DNA of 64,000 bases from a virus: IMG/VR virus record IMGVR_UViG_3300019890_000004, positions 1 to 64,000 of that record, one strand, 5' to 3'. The notes under the pieces are model-generated. The model was not told the origin of the DNA, searched no databases, and saw nothing but the letters and a program-made list of their open reading frames with translations. The position numbers and the translations under genes are program-made. Shown here piece by piece: positions 48,284 to 56,177 of this stretch. How positions within the stretch are numbered: position 1 is the first letter of the stretch; every line of letters starts with the position of its first letter.

Positions 48284-48708
48284 CAGAAGTTGCCTTCCGC
48301 CACGGCGAAGCAGGTGAGGCCGAGGGACCGCCACATGGCGACAACGCGAGCCCGGTCATCGATTACGCCGGTGATCTCGTAGAAGTCCCGGATTTCGCGC
48401 TCGTAGATTGCGCACTTGAGCTTGTCGTCAGGCGTGTAGTCGCCGTCGGGCCGCATGTGCAGGTGAACCGCGTCGATGCGGTGCCGGTTCAGCCACGCGA
48501 TCGTCGCGAAGCGGCACTCCTCCATCCGGCCCGACACGAAGATGATCCGGTGTCCGGCGCCGATAAGTGCGCGGACGACCGCGAGAACGGGCTCGTTCGG
48601 CTTGTCCTCGCCGACCCGGCTCCAGTCGTACGGGCTGCGGTCGCCCCTCAGTGCCACGGTGCCGTCGATGTCGACGATCCACGCCTTCGGCCTGGTCTCA
48701 GGCTGCAT
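48283..48708 (-). CDS. Polynucleotide 3'-phosphatase domain (HAD; PNKP C-terminal type)
   Basis: 141 residues from ATG 48708. HAD motif I DIDGT at 13-17 (nucleophile Asp13), motif II FVSGR, then ATIAWLNRH, HMRPDGDYTPDDKLK with the motif III Lys, and IDDRARVVAMW as motif IV. This is the phosphatase half of T4 Pnkp without a kinase domain. It would remove 3'-phosphate or 2',3'-cyclic phosphate from nucleic acid ends. The RlaP-like gene follows one gene upstream, which points to RNA end healing. Confidence 0.85.
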   Translation of the reverse strand: MQPETRPKAWIVDIDGTVALRGDRSPYDWSRVGEDKPNEPVLAVVRALIGAGHRIIFVSGRMEECRFATIAWLNRHRIDAVHLHMRPDGDYTPDDKLKCAIYEREIRDFYEITGVIDDRARVVAMWRSLGLTCFAVAEGNF

Positions 48709-48895
48709 TCCCGTCCTCCGTCTGCTTGATTTCCGCTGTCCAGCCGAGAGCGGTCACCTGTCCGGCGACCGTTCTTGCCTCGGCCTCGTTCTCGCATCCG
48801 CGCCACAGTCCGAGGTGGAATCCGGCATCCCAGCGCAGGTCATCATCAGCCCACCCGGACGTGTCCGGGGTCATGGCAACCTTCCAGGCGGTCAC
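48698..48895 (-). CDS. Small early protein
   Basis: 65 residues from GTG 48895 (GTGA overlap; ATG 48874 also possible). Contains DDLRWDAGFHLGLWRGCENE and a beta-like TALGWTAEIKQTED, resembling small stand-alone SPOR/RNA-binding style folds, without a firm match. Encoded between the two predicted RNA-repair enzymes and overlapping both. Confidence 0.55.
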   Translation of the reverse strand: MTAWKVAMTPDTSGWADDDLRWDAGFHLGLWRGCENEAEARTVAGQVTALGWTAEIKQTEDGNAA

Positions 48896-49620
48896 TCCCG
48901 GTCCCAGTAGGCGCGGCGGACGTCCTGAAGCCACGCCTCGGCCGCCGCCTCGTCGGGGCGGTCCGGCAGCACGCCGGGCCTGTCGAATGCCGCCTCGGCG
49001 TCTGCGAGCGCCCGCGAGGCCAGGTCAAGATCTCCGGCGGCGACCGCCTCGCCGAACGCGCGGCAGAACTTCGCCATGGACGGGTGGAGCAGCACCGGCA
49101 GGTGCCCCGTCTGATGCAACTCGGAGCCCTGGTAAAGGAGCCGCCACAGGTGCCTGGCGTGCTTGCCCGTTCTCTTTCGGGTATCGGCGCTGAATGAGCC
49201 GTCTCCGCGGTTCCGTATCCGACCGAACTGCTGCGTGGCGTAGCCGAGGTAGGCGTTGCGCACGGCCTTCGCCGACAGGACCGCGGTCCGGATGCCGATC
49301 AGCGCCTCACCCTGGGGGGTCGTCGTCTCGTACTCGTCCAGCCACAGCAGTTCGGTGACCGTGGGGTTGCACTTGAGGATCAGTACGGCCAGCTTCCCCG
49401 CCTCGTGATAGGTGGCGTCAGGCTTGGTGCTGACCCAGGTCGCGGCCTTCCCGATCGGGAGGTGCAGGCCGTGGAACTGCGACGTCGGGGCGGCGTAGCA
49501 GCCGATCCGGTCGACGTCGGAGTCCTCGGTCGCGAGCCCGTAGGCGGTTGACCCGTTGATGCCCGCGAGGAGCACGTTCGGCGGGGGCTTGATCTCAGCG
49601 TCCAGGACGTCGGCGGTCAC
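48892..49620 (-). CDS. RlaP-like nucleotidyltransferase (COG3541 type)
   Basis: 242 residues from GTG 49620 (GTGA overlap). The pol-beta-type nucleotidyltransferase signature is clear: GSTAYG at 23-28 followed by EDSDVDRIG (Asp35, Asp37). The rest (LWLDEYETTTPQGEALIG, LSAKAVRNAYLGYATQQFG, HARHLWRLLYQGSELHQTG) matches RNA-ligase-associated nucleotidyltransferases found in phages and with RtcB/PNKP systems. Precise reaction is not established. Together with the 3'-phosphatase it suggests an RNA repair module. Confidence 0.8.
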   Translation of the reverse strand: MTADVLDAEIKPPPNVLLAGINGSTAYGLATEDSDVDRIGCYAAPTSQFHGLHLPIGKAATWVSTKPDATYHEAGKLAVLILKCNPTVTELLWLDEYETTTPQGEALIGIRTAVLSAKAVRNAYLGYATQQFGRIRNRGDGSFSADTRKRTGKHARHLWRLLYQGSELHQTGHLPVLLHPSMAKFCRAFGEAVAAGDLDLASRALADAEAAFDRPGVLPDRPDEAAAEAWLQDVRRAYWDRE

Positions 49621-50099
49621 CGGGACAGCCCCCTGAAGTCCCCGACCCACTCGCCGAAGGTCGGCACGTTCATATACCCGTACTCGCGGCAGAAGGCCGC
49701 GTACGCTTCGCCGAGGGCCGCCAGGTCCTCACCGCCGAGCGCCGCCCTGGCCGCGCCGGGAGCCAGCGCGGCCTCTGCCTCGGCACGGGCGGCGATCACC
49801 CGCCTCCGTGCCTCCACCGCCTCGCCCAGCACCTTCCCCGCTGCTTCCCGGTCGGTCTCGTACTGCGCGGTCTCCGCCGCGAGCCGTGCCCGCTCCCGCC
49901 CGGTCTCCTCATCGATGAGGCCCGCGGCGACGGCGAGCCGGTGACGCCGCTCCGCCACGTCCACGTCGTGCCCGGCCGCCGTCACCGCGTACGCCGCCCC
50001 CGATCGATCGATTGCCCGCCGTGCCGCCGGAGCCAGCCAGACCACAGCCGTCATCACCGGAACGAGCACGACCGCCGCCCAGATCAGGGTGTCACCCAT
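49617..50099 (-). CDS. Membrane-anchored coiled-coil protein
   Basis: 160 residues from ATG 50099 (ATGA overlap). N-terminal hydrophobic helix (LIWAAVVLVPVMTAVVWLA), then a long Ala/Glu/Arg coiled coil (GRERARLAAETAQYETDREA, RRVIAARAEAEAALAPGA) and a C-terminal aromatic segment (CREYGYMNVPTFGEWVGDF). Unknown role; perhaps membrane attachment of an early phage complex. Confidence 0.6.
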   Translation of the reverse strand: MGDTLIWAAVVLVPVMTAVVWLAPAARRAIDRSGAAYAVTAAGHDVDVAERRHRLAVAAGLIDEETGRERARLAAETAQYETDREAAGKVLGEAVEARRRVIAARAEAEAALAPGAARAALGGEDLAALGEAYAAFCREYGYMNVPTFGEWVGDFRGLSR

Positions 50100-50382
50100 T
50101 GCCTTCCTCCATTTCGGTTCCTTTGTCGGCGAGCCCCGCGAGGTAGGCGCGCATGATGATGCCCGCGAGCACCACGCAGGTCTGCGCCTCCCAGTTCCCC
50201 AGCCACGCGATAATCCGCCGGTCATAGGCGCCCAGCTCGATCCCGGCGGCCTCGCATGCGGCGGTGAGCATCGGCTCGCCGGAGAGCGTGCCGGTTCCCG
50301 CCCGGAACGCCTCGTGGATCGCCCGGACTTCGGGGAGCATGCGGGCCTGGTCTTCGGTCTCGAATGGTCCGTGGTCAGCCAC
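50092..50382 (-). CDS. Hypothetical early protein (VAD start)
   Basis: 96 residues from GTG 50382, beginning VADHGPFETEDQARML. Helical throughout (RAIHEAFRAGTGTLS, YDRRIIAWLGNWEAQTC). The start codon is fused to the previous stop in the recurrent GGTGGCTGA-type junction. No family recognised. Confidence 0.55.
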   Translation of the reverse strand: MADHGPFETEDQARMLPEVRAIHEAFRAGTGTLSGEPMLTAACEAAGIELGAYDRRIIAWLGNWEAQTCVVLAGIIMRAYLAGLADKGTEMEEGNG

Positions 50383-50941
50383 GGGAAACCTCCAGTTGCG
50401 CGCGCACCGCTTGCTCGACGTCTTCGGAGAGCCGCCACAGGCCGAGCGTGCCCTTGCACGGCACTGGCTCGGCAAGCGGGCGGACGCCGGCTAGCTGCCA
50501 GTGGTGCTGTCCGTTGACGGCCCACGGGGAGCATCGCGGGCGGAGCCGGCCGTCCAGGCCCGGCCAGCTGCCATCGCACCCGCGCGGGCCGCTGGCGTGG
50601 CAGCCTGCGACCTCGGCGACCGCGATGACCGCGCCGAAGCCGATGTGCATCGCAGCCCTGCGAAGCGGCCCGGTGATATTCGGCGGAGGGAGCGCGGCCG
50701 ACCATTCGCGCCACGCCGCCCGCGCCTCTGGGCTTCTCTCGCCCGCCGGGTCCCATCCCGAGCAGGCACCCGCATGGATTGCCAGCAGTCCGCGGTAGCC
50801 GGTCGGCCAGGTGCGGTTTTCCGCCGTCTTCCCGCAATGGGCGATCATGTGCGCCCACGGTTGCTTCACGGTCAGCGCTCGAATCGGCTTCGGCTGCGAC
50901 GCGGCCGGGGCGCCTTCCGGCTCGAAAAGCGCGTCAGCCAC
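50375..50941 (-). CDS. ASCH-domain protein
   Basis: 188 residues from GTG 50941 (VADALFEPEG). ASCH/PUA-like hallmarks: IRALTVKQPWAHMIAHCGKT, AENRTWPTGYRGLLAIHAG, FGAVIAVAEVAGC and the C-terminal LAEPVPCKGTLGLW. ASCH proteins bind RNA, and some are nucleases or amidohydrolases acting on modified nucleosides. Located in the early operon a few genes upstream of the RNA-repair pair. Confidence 0.8.
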   Translation of the reverse strand: MADALFEPEGAPAASQPKPIRALTVKQPWAHMIAHCGKTAENRTWPTGYRGLLAIHAGACSGWDPAGERSPEARAAWREWSAALPPPNITGPLRRAAMHIGFGAVIAVAEVAGCHASGPRGCDGSWPGLDGRLRPRCSPWAVNGQHHWQLAGVRPLAEPVPCKGTLGLWRLSEDVEQAVRAQLEVSRG

Positions 50942-51308
50942 CGTCGTTCCCCTCCCCGGTCAGCGCGGCGAGGATCACGTTCCGCTCGAAGCAGTCCTCC
51001 GGTTTCGCCGGGTTGCCGTTCTCGTCCCGGCACCGCTGGCAGCCCAGGCGCTCGACCCTCACGCAGTCCGGGCAGGTACGGCGGGGAAGAATCGTGAACA
51101 GGTGATTGGAGCACGCCTCGGTGTAGGCCACGTAACGGGTCGGGGCGTGCATCTCCAGTACCGCGCCCACGGCGGCCAGGAGCCGGGGCGTGTCGTCCCT
51201 GGCCTCTGTGATCGCCAGGAGGCCGCCGACATTGCCACGGCCATCCCACACGCGCTGATCGCGGTCCCTGATCTCCGCCAGTGCGGCGGCAAGCTTGTCG
51301 TCAGCCAC
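50934..51308 (-). CDS. Early protein with zinc site, paralogue of 51301 gene
   Basis: 124 residues from GTG 51308 (VADDKLAAALAEIRDRD). CPDCVRVERLGCQRC forms a four-Cys zinc site in the C-terminal half. Its N-terminal segment (LAEIRDRDQ, DDTPRLLAAVGAVLEMH) parallels that of the next gene, indicating tandem duplication and divergence. Stop fused to next start. Confidence 0.6.
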   Translation of the reverse strand: MADDKLAAALAEIRDRDQRVWDGRGNVGGLLAITEARDDTPRLLAAVGAVLEMHAPTRYVAYTEACSNHLFTILPRRTCPDCVRVERLGCQRCRDENGNPAKPEDCFERNVILAALTGEGNDGG

Positions 51309-51573
51309 CAGCGTTCCCCTCTCCGGACAGGGCCGCCGCGATCACCTTGCGCAGCTCGTCGGCGCACTCGTCTTGCGCGTCGCCTTCCGCCGCGAACCGT
51401 TTCCAGCCGTCCGCCGCGCGCAGTGCCGCCTCAAGAGCGGCCAGCAGCCGCCGCACGTCGCCCTCGGGCACGTCATGCTCAACCGTCCAGGGCGTGTAGG
51501 CGTGGTACTCGATGCGCCACTCGTTGCGGGCCTTGATCTCCGCCAGGACGGCGGACAGCTCGTCGTCAGCCAC
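51301..51573 (-). CDS. Early protein, paralogue of 50934 gene
   Basis: 90 residues from GTG 51573 (VADDELSAVLAEIKARN). EGDVRRLLAALEAALRAADG aligns with the neighbouring paralogue, but it lacks the zinc cysteines apart from one (QDECADEL). Ends GEGNAGG, like the 50934 product (GEGNDGG). Function unknown. Confidence 0.6.
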   Translation of the reverse strand: MADDELSAVLAEIKARNEWRIEYHAYTPWTVEHDVPEGDVRRLLAALEAALRAADGWKRFAAEGDAQDECADELRKVIAAALSGEGNAGG

Positions 51574-51925
51574 GGTCCACCCCGATCGCGTCGTGGTACT
51601 CGACTGTTCCGCAGGGGATGTCGTGCATGGTCCCTGCCTCGTAGTGGCTGTAGGGGAGCCTGCAGAACGGTGCCGGGCACTGCGGCCAGTGGGCGGCGAA
51701 GTGGTGCCGTCCTCCCTCATGGGACCGGCACGGGAACCACGTCCGCCGGTCCCGGTAGACCACCACGGCGGCGCGGAGGCAGCCGTGGGCGTCCAGCGGC
51801 TCGGCGAGGGGAGGCGGGGGAACGGTCGCCCCGGGGTGCGCGAGCGAGTCGACACGTCCGCGCGCCGACGGCCTGACCGCCTCCAGGAACGCGGCCTGCA
51901 ACAGGGTGAGCGGCTCCTCAGCCAT
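51566..51925 (-). CDS. His/Cys-rich early protein
   Basis: 119 residues from ATG 51925. CRSHEGGRHHFAAHWPQC, then FCRLPYSHYEAG, MHDIPC, EYHDAIG suggest metal binding. Pro-rich N-terminal half. Overlaps its neighbours at both ends by 8 bases. No family. Confidence 0.55.
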   Translation of the reverse strand: MAEEPLTLLQAAFLEAVRPSARGRVDSLAHPGATVPPPPLAEPLDAHGCLRAAVVVYRDRRTWFPCRSHEGGRHHFAAHWPQCPAPFCRLPYSHYEAGTMHDIPCGTVEYHDAIGVDRG

Positions 51926-52277
51926 GACCTATCTCCCCCACAACGAGCGCGGCAGCGAACGCCTTGACGATCGCACCCGCCTGCTCGTCGTTCATCCGGC
52001 TCAGCTTGAAGCGGTCATTGCCGATCGCGACCGCGACGTCGAGGATGGCCAGCTCCGAGCTGGACGCGGTCGCGCCCGGCCCTGTGCGGAACCGGGCCGC
52101 CTCATCCCAGCGGACCCACCTCTCCGTGGTGCCGGTGCCGATGGCCGCAGACCGGAAGTCCTTGCGGCGGAGCCAGTAGCCATCCCAGATCAGGAGTTCG
52201 ACGGCGGCCCGGACGTGCGGGTCGTGGTCCTTCGTCCACCTGCGCAAAGCGGTGACGGTCTTGTCGAAGTCAGCCAC
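51918..52277 (-). CDS. Hypothetical early protein (VAD start)
   Basis: 119 residues from GTG 52277 (VADFDKTVTALRRWTKDHD). Helical N-terminus, a basic stretch (LIWDGYWLRRKDFR), and a C-terminal region ending VVGEIGHG. Encoded in the chain of genes joined by stop-start overlaps. Confidence 0.55.
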   Translation of the reverse strand: MADFDKTVTALRRWTKDHDPHVRAAVELLIWDGYWLRRKDFRSAAIGTGTTERWVRWDEAARFRTGPGATASSSELAILDVAVAIGNDRFKLSRMNDEQAGAIVKAFAAALVVGEIGHG

Positions 52278-52731
52278 CGGCGTTCTCCGTCCGGGCAACC
52301 GAGGCGAGGGTGATCCCGTCGATGAACCGGCGCACGCCCTGCTCCGCCACGTACAGGCTCACGCCAGCGCTGGCGAGGGGCGAGTACCCGTTGCCCTCGG
52401 CGTCCTTCTCCAGGACCACCTTCCGTTCTCTCGGCTGGGTCGCGAGGTAGTCGAGCAGGTCGCCCACGGTGGACATGGGCGCGTCCCCCGCCTCCTGCTC
52501 GTCGTCTTCATCCTCGAAGCCGGGCAGCTCGGCAGGCTCGAACATCACCGTGCTGAAGCCGATGCCGCGCAGGCCCGGCCCGTCAAGGTAGAGCGTCGAG
52601 TCGGAGCGGCCGACGTCGAGCCGGTGCACCACGTACACCTCGCCGGGCTTCAGGTACCTGGCCGCCTGCTCCTGCGCGCCCTTATAGCCGGCGTCCGGGT
52701 GGGCGAACCTCGCCCCGATCGGGAATCCCAT
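52270..52731 (-). CDS. Conserved phage early protein
   Basis: 153 residues from ATG 52731. N-terminal half KPGEVYVVHRLDVGRSDST; C-terminal half MSTVGDLLDYLATQPRERKV and VLEKDAEGNGYSPLASAG resembles a small phage protein commonly annotated as hypothetical (start VG..L..L, ending with KDAEGN.YSPL). Acidic linker (FEDEDDEQEAGD) between them. Function unknown. Confidence 0.6.
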   Translation of the reverse strand: MGFPIGARFAHPDAGYKGAQEQAARYLKPGEVYVVHRLDVGRSDSTLYLDGPGLRGIGFSTVMFEPAELPGFEDEDDEQEAGDAPMSTVGDLLDYLATQPRERKVVLEKDAEGNGYSPLASAGVSLYVAEQGVRRFIDGITLASVARTENAGG

Positions 52732-52751
52732 TGCCTTGTCCTCTCCTGCTG

Positions 52752-53249
52752 CTAGAACGGTGGTTCTCTATCGGTGCGCCGCAGGTAGCGGCGCGTTTCG
52801 GCGAGCTTCCCGATCGCGGACCCGCACCCGCACAAGGCCGCCCCGTTGTAGCCCGCCGGTACCGGGAACTCCGGTTTCGGGGTCATGGTGTAGAACCAGC
52901 CGCGCCCCGAGCAGGCATCGCAGCCCCGGTCGGCGCGCAGGCGGACGGTGATCTCGGCCGGGCCGAGCCGCAGCGTGCACGGCCTCCGCGTGGCGACGGT
53001 CAGCCGGCAGCGGATACCGTGCAGCCAGTTGGCGATATCCCGCGCCCGCCGCGCCAGGCGCTCGGCCAGGGACGGCCGGCAGTCGCACTCGCCCCCGCCG
53101 TGAACCGCGTCAAGGTGCTCGAAGTGCTCCTCGTACGCCCTGGCGATGTCGCCGTCCTCGGGGTCCGGCTCGGGGAGGTCGTCGTCGTCGTACCAGTCGT
53201 CGTCCGGTTCCTGGTCGTCGTCCTCGTCCCAGTCCTCGGCGGCGGTCAT
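52752..53249 (-). CDS. Acidic N-terminus plus zinc-binding early protein
   Basis: 165 residues from ATG 53249 (ATGA overlap). The first 35 residues are almost all Asp/Glu (WDEDDDQEPDDDWYDDDD). Then ECDCRPS, a basic helix, CDACSGRGWFY and LCGCGSAIG, making a DnaJ-like or zinc-ribbon site. The polyacidic tract could mimic DNA. No family. Confidence 0.6.
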   Translation of the reverse strand: MTAAEDWDEDDDQEPDDDWYDDDDLPEPDPEDGDIARAYEEHFEHLDAVHGGGECDCRPSLAERLARRARDIANWLHGIRCRLTVATRRPCTLRLGPAEITVRLRADRGCDACSGRGWFYTMTPKPEFPVPAGYNGAALCGCGSAIGKLAETRRYLRRTDREPPF

Positions 53250-53734
53250 CCCGGCTCCGGCGCAACCCTGGCGAACCGGATCACCATCTGCTTAACCCCG
53301 TGGTTCTCCTCATGCGTGACCGTGGCCGACCATCCCGCGCGTGTCTCGATGCGGACCACCGAATCGGCCGGGTCCTCTCGCGCGACCCCGTTGAGCGGGG
53401 GGTAGGTGTAGTCGCGCGACGTCGACACGTTGGCCACCACGGCGGGGGTGGTCACGGTCACCCACTGGTTCAGGCCGTAGGGCCCCCCGGTCAGCTCGAC
53501 GGAATTGGGGTGGCGGGTCGCCGTCCGCCACGCCACGGCGTCGTCGATCATGGTCTCCAGGCAGCCGCACCCGTCGGCCCCCTCGTGGTGGTGGCCGATG
53601 CAGCGGTCGTCGAAGCAGCCGCAGCGATCACCGCCCCACGTTCCCGAGCCGTAGCCCCACATCCGCAGCCACTCGGCCCGGGTGAAGCCGGCATCGCGGA
53701 TCGCCGCCCTCGCCGCCGCATTCAGGGCTGTCAC
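53246..53734 (-). CDS. Cys-rich early protein
   Basis: 162 residues from GTG 53734 (GTGA overlap). N-terminal helix (LNAAARAAIRDAGFTRAEWL) then a Cys/His cluster (DRCGCFDDRCIGHHHEGADG, CGCLETMID) and a beta-rich C-terminus. Metal binding likely; function unknown. Confidence 0.55.
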   Translation of the reverse strand: MTALNAAARAAIRDAGFTRAEWLRMWGYGSGTWGGDRCGCFDDRCIGHHHEGADGCGCLETMIDDAVAWRTATRHPNSVELTGGPYGLNQWVTVTTPAVVANVSTSRDYTYPPLNGVAREDPADSVVRIETRAGWSATVTHEENHGVKQMVIRFARVAPEPG

Positions 53735-54297
53735 CGGGAACCTTCCTCTCCTGCCGCCGTGGCGGCGTCCGCCTCGTCCTGCCGCTCCTGGCAGGCGTTC
53801 CGGTCGGTGCACCGCACCATGATGCTGTCCTTGCCGTCAGCGTCCGGGTCCCGCACGCTCACAAGCCGCGCGGCGTCGATTGCGGCGACCTCGATCCCGC
53901 ACAAGGCGCACCGCCAGGTCCCGCCGGCGCCCTGGTGCTCTTGCAGCTCCTCGTGCAGCAGGTCGTACATGGACGCAATCGCCTCGTCGGTTTCGTGGTC
54001 GCCGCACAGGACGCCCTCGGGCAGGGCGTCGCAGTCGGCGCAGTCGCCGTCCTGGTACTCGCGGCGGTAGGCGGCGGCGTCCTCCAGTGCGCTGAGCGCG
54101 GTCCCGAGCTGCTCGCGGTCAAGGACCGGGCCGAGCGCCTTGCGCAGTTCCGCCTCGGCCACGGCGTCGCTGGCGGAGTTGACGAGCGCGAGCCGGGCCG
54201 CGATGCGGACCGCGTAGTAGGCGGAGTCGTGGCGCCTCGCGAGTGCCGCCACGAGGAGCGCGGCGAGGTCGGGGATGATGCTGTCCTGGTCAGCCAC
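53731..54297 (-). CDS. Zinc-binding early protein (VAD start)
   Basis: 188 residues from GTG 54297 (VADQDSIIPDLAALL). Helical first half (VAEAELRKALGPVLDREQLG), then GDCADCDALPEGVLCGDHE, and RCALCGIEV with a later CTDRNAC, giving two potential zinc sites. Joined to the upstream gene by the recurrent GGC TGA / GTG GCT GAC junction. Confidence 0.6.
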   Translation of the reverse strand: MADQDSIIPDLAALLVAALARRHDSAYYAVRIAARLALVNSASDAVAEAELRKALGPVLDREQLGTALSALEDAAAYRREYQDGDCADCDALPEGVLCGDHETDEAIASMYDLLHEELQEHQGAGGTWRCALCGIEVAAIDAARLVSVRDPDADGKDSIMVRCTDRNACQERQDEADAATAAGEEGSR

Positions 54298-54724
54298 GGG
54301 ACGCCTCGCTTTCCGCGAGCTGCCGCTCAAGCTCCGCGTTCCTGGCGCGCAGCCGGTCAAGCTCGGCGTTCTTCTCGGCTTCCTCGATCGGCTTCAGCCG
54401 GTTCCGGGCGATGACACCCGCGCTGTCCAGCCGCCGCAATGCCTCGCGGAGAGCCTCCGTGGCCTCGTCGCCAGCCGACGAGTCGAACATCTCGACGTCG
54501 CAGCACATCAGCTCGTCGAGGATCCGCCGCGCACTCTGCACGGCCTTCCGTGCCGTCTCGATCGCCTGCGGCCACCGCTTCACCAGCACGGTGATCGCCT
54601 GCGCCTCAAGCTCCGCGTCCGTGGCGCCTGCTTCCCGCTCTGCCCGCATGACGGCCTCTCCGTCGTCGCTGGCGGCGTTCGCCTCGTTCCACACCATGTC
54701 CGGGTCGCTGTAGTGGTCAGTCAA
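54290..54724 (-). CDS. Coiled-coil early protein
   Basis: 144 residues from TTG 54724 (TTGA overlap). Charged helices with heptads, strongest at the C-terminus (AEKNAELDRLRARNAELERQ). Central ARRILDELMCCDVEMFDSSA. Could be an oligomeric regulator or scaffold; no motif. Confidence 0.55.
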   Translation of the reverse strand: MTDHYSDPDMVWNEANAASDDGEAVMRAEREAGATDAELEAQAITVLVKRWPQAIETARKAVQSARRILDELMCCDVEMFDSSAGDEATEALREALRRLDSAGVIARNRLKPIEEAEKNAELDRLRARNAELERQLAESEASRG

Positions 54725-55133
54725 GGTCGGATCCTTCTCCGTCGATGGGGTCGGGGGCGTCGGCCGGGGCCTCTTCCCGGATGCTCACTGCCAGCCAGAC
54801 AGGGCGCCCGTAAGGCCTGATCTCCTCAAGCAGCACGTAGACGGCCGCGAATGCCTCCCGGTCGCCGGCGAGCATCCTGGCCGCCTTCTGCCACACCGCG
54901 CGGTCGCGCCGGTGACGCCCGAGGCCGATCGAATGCGCGCTGTAGCGGGTCGTCAGGTCCACGCCCCAGAAGGCGAGCGCCGTGCCGGGGACTTCCGCGT
55001 ACGTCACCTCGTCCGTCGCGCGGACGTCATCTGTGAACCCTGGGCGGAGCGGGAAACGGAGCGCAGTCCCTGCGGGGACGCGGGCCAGGGCGACCTCGTG
55101 CGGCCTCGGCGTCACCGTGACCACGTTGATCAT
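54717..55133 (-). CDS. Hypothetical early protein
   Basis: 138 residues from ATG 55133 (MINVVTVTPRPHEVALA). Beta-rich first half, then RDRAVWQKAARMLAGDREAF and VYVLLEEIRPYGRPVWLAV, with an acidic tail. No recognised family. Confidence 0.55.
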   Translation of the reverse strand: MINVVTVTPRPHEVALARVPAGTALRFPLRPGFTDDVRATDEVTYAEVPGTALAFWGVDLTTRYSAHSIGLGRHRRDRAVWQKAARMLAGDREAFAAVYVLLEEIRPYGRPVWLAVSIREEAPADAPDPIDGEGSDLD

Positions 55134-55135
55134 GA

Positions 55136-55855
55136 TCAGCTCTCCTTCGTCTTGCCGTCTGCGATGAGGGCGGCGATCCTGGCGGCTTCCCGCCGTGCCG
55201 CCGGCAGGCCCGCAGCATCGGCCCGGAATCCGGTCCGCCCGAGGGGGGACTTCCACGCGGTCACGGCGCCGGTGCCGGAGTGCCAGCGGACCACCCAGAG
55301 GGCTCCGCGCGGTCCCTCGGCGGTCCAGTGCGCGCCGTCGTGGATGAGGGTTTCGTCGAGGCCGCCGAGCGGGGTCTCGCCGTTGCCCGCGGCCCGCCAG
55401 GTCCCGCCGGTCGACTGCGCGGTCGTCCGGGCCTCCTCGGCGGTGAGGACGGTCTCTCCGTGCCGGTTGGCGTAGATGCCGCCGTCCGGCCAGACGACCT
55501 CGTACGCCTTCGCGGGGGTGCCTGCCGTCTTCGCCTCGGCCGCGCGGCGGGCGTCGTACTTCGCGCGCCACTCCTCCGGCGTCTCCGTCAGCGGTTCGGG
55601 GTCCATGCCCCAGTTCGGCAGCAGCCCGGCGCGCATGGCGGCGAGGTAGGCGTCGCCGTCCGCGTCGGACGGCTCGGGCAGGAGGCTCACGAACGCGGTC
55701 AGGGCGCCGGCCAGGTCGTCGCGGAGGTGGGCTTCGCCGTCCTGGGTCATGGTGTGGGTGCCCAGGCGGCGGACCAGGTCGGCGAGGCCGAAGATCTGCG
55801 CGCCGGTCAGCTCGGCCGTGTAGGTGCGGGGCTTCTGGTTCGCGGTGCTGCTCAT
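55136..55855 (-). CDS. Hypothetical early protein
   Basis: 239 residues from ATG 55855. LTGAQIFGLADLVRRLGTHT starts a helical region, followed by acidic loops and beta-like segments (GGIYANRHGETVLTAEEA, GALWVVRWHSGTGAVTAW). No catalytic motif visible. Second gene of the operon segment starting at the 56.1 kb operators. Confidence 0.55.
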   Translation of the reverse strand: MSSTANQKPRTYTAELTGAQIFGLADLVRRLGTHTMTQDGEAHLRDDLAGALTAFVSLLPEPSDADGDAYLAAMRAGLLPNWGMDPEPLTETPEEWRAKYDARRAAEAKTAGTPAKAYEVVWPDGGIYANRHGETVLTAEEARTTAQSTGGTWRAAGNGETPLGGLDETLIHDGAHWTAEGPRGALWVVRWHSGTGAVTAWKSPLGRTGFRADAAGLPAARREAARIAALIADGKTKES

Positions 55856-55856
55856 G

Positions 55857-56105
55857 TCAGGCGCTCCTGTTCCAGGCGAGGCGGATCTTGCGGGACAGGT
55901 CGGGGCGGCCCTGGCCGGTCAGGTCCGCGCACAGGCGGCGGGTGATGACCTCCGCGACCTCGGCGCGCTTGGCCGCGAACGCCGGGGAGGTGACGTCGGC
56001 GCCGGGGTTGACCCGGGCGGTCAGTTCCCCGGCCTTGCGGTAGACGACGGCGAGCGCGTCGAGCGCGTCCCCGCCCTGCACGGCGGTCTCGATGGTGTTG
56101 CTCAT
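55857..56105 (-). CDS. Small helical protein under operator control
   Basis: 82 residues from ATG 56105. Sequence MSNTIETAVQGGDALDALAV, then FAAKRAEVAEVITRRLCADL and RKIRLAWNRSA. The start overlaps operator repeat 1 (56103-56125) and has no ribosome site, so the mRNA is probably leaderless. First gene of the leftward segment divergent from the regulator at 56178. Confidence 0.6.
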   Translation of the reverse strand: MSNTIETAVQGGDALDALAVVYRKAGELTARVNPGADVTSPAFAAKRAEVAEVITRRLCADLTGQGRPDLSRKIRLAWNRSA

Positions 56106-56156
56106 GGCAATATCATATGGCCAATACACGAGGCATGGCAATATGATTCGGCCAAC
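56103..56156. promoter_or_regulatory. Tandem AT-rich operator repeats
   Basis: Two near-identical 23-base sites, CATGGCAATATCATATGGCC (from 56103) and CATGGCAATATGATTCGGCC (from 56134), 31 bases apart. Each has TGGC/GCCA dyad symmetry and stands out as AT-rich in a 70% GC region. A weaker TGGCATTATTGGC follows at about 56162. They sit between divergent genes and overlap the start of the 55857 gene. Confidence 0.7.
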
Positions 56157-56177
56157 CCGTGTGGCATTATTGGCGGC

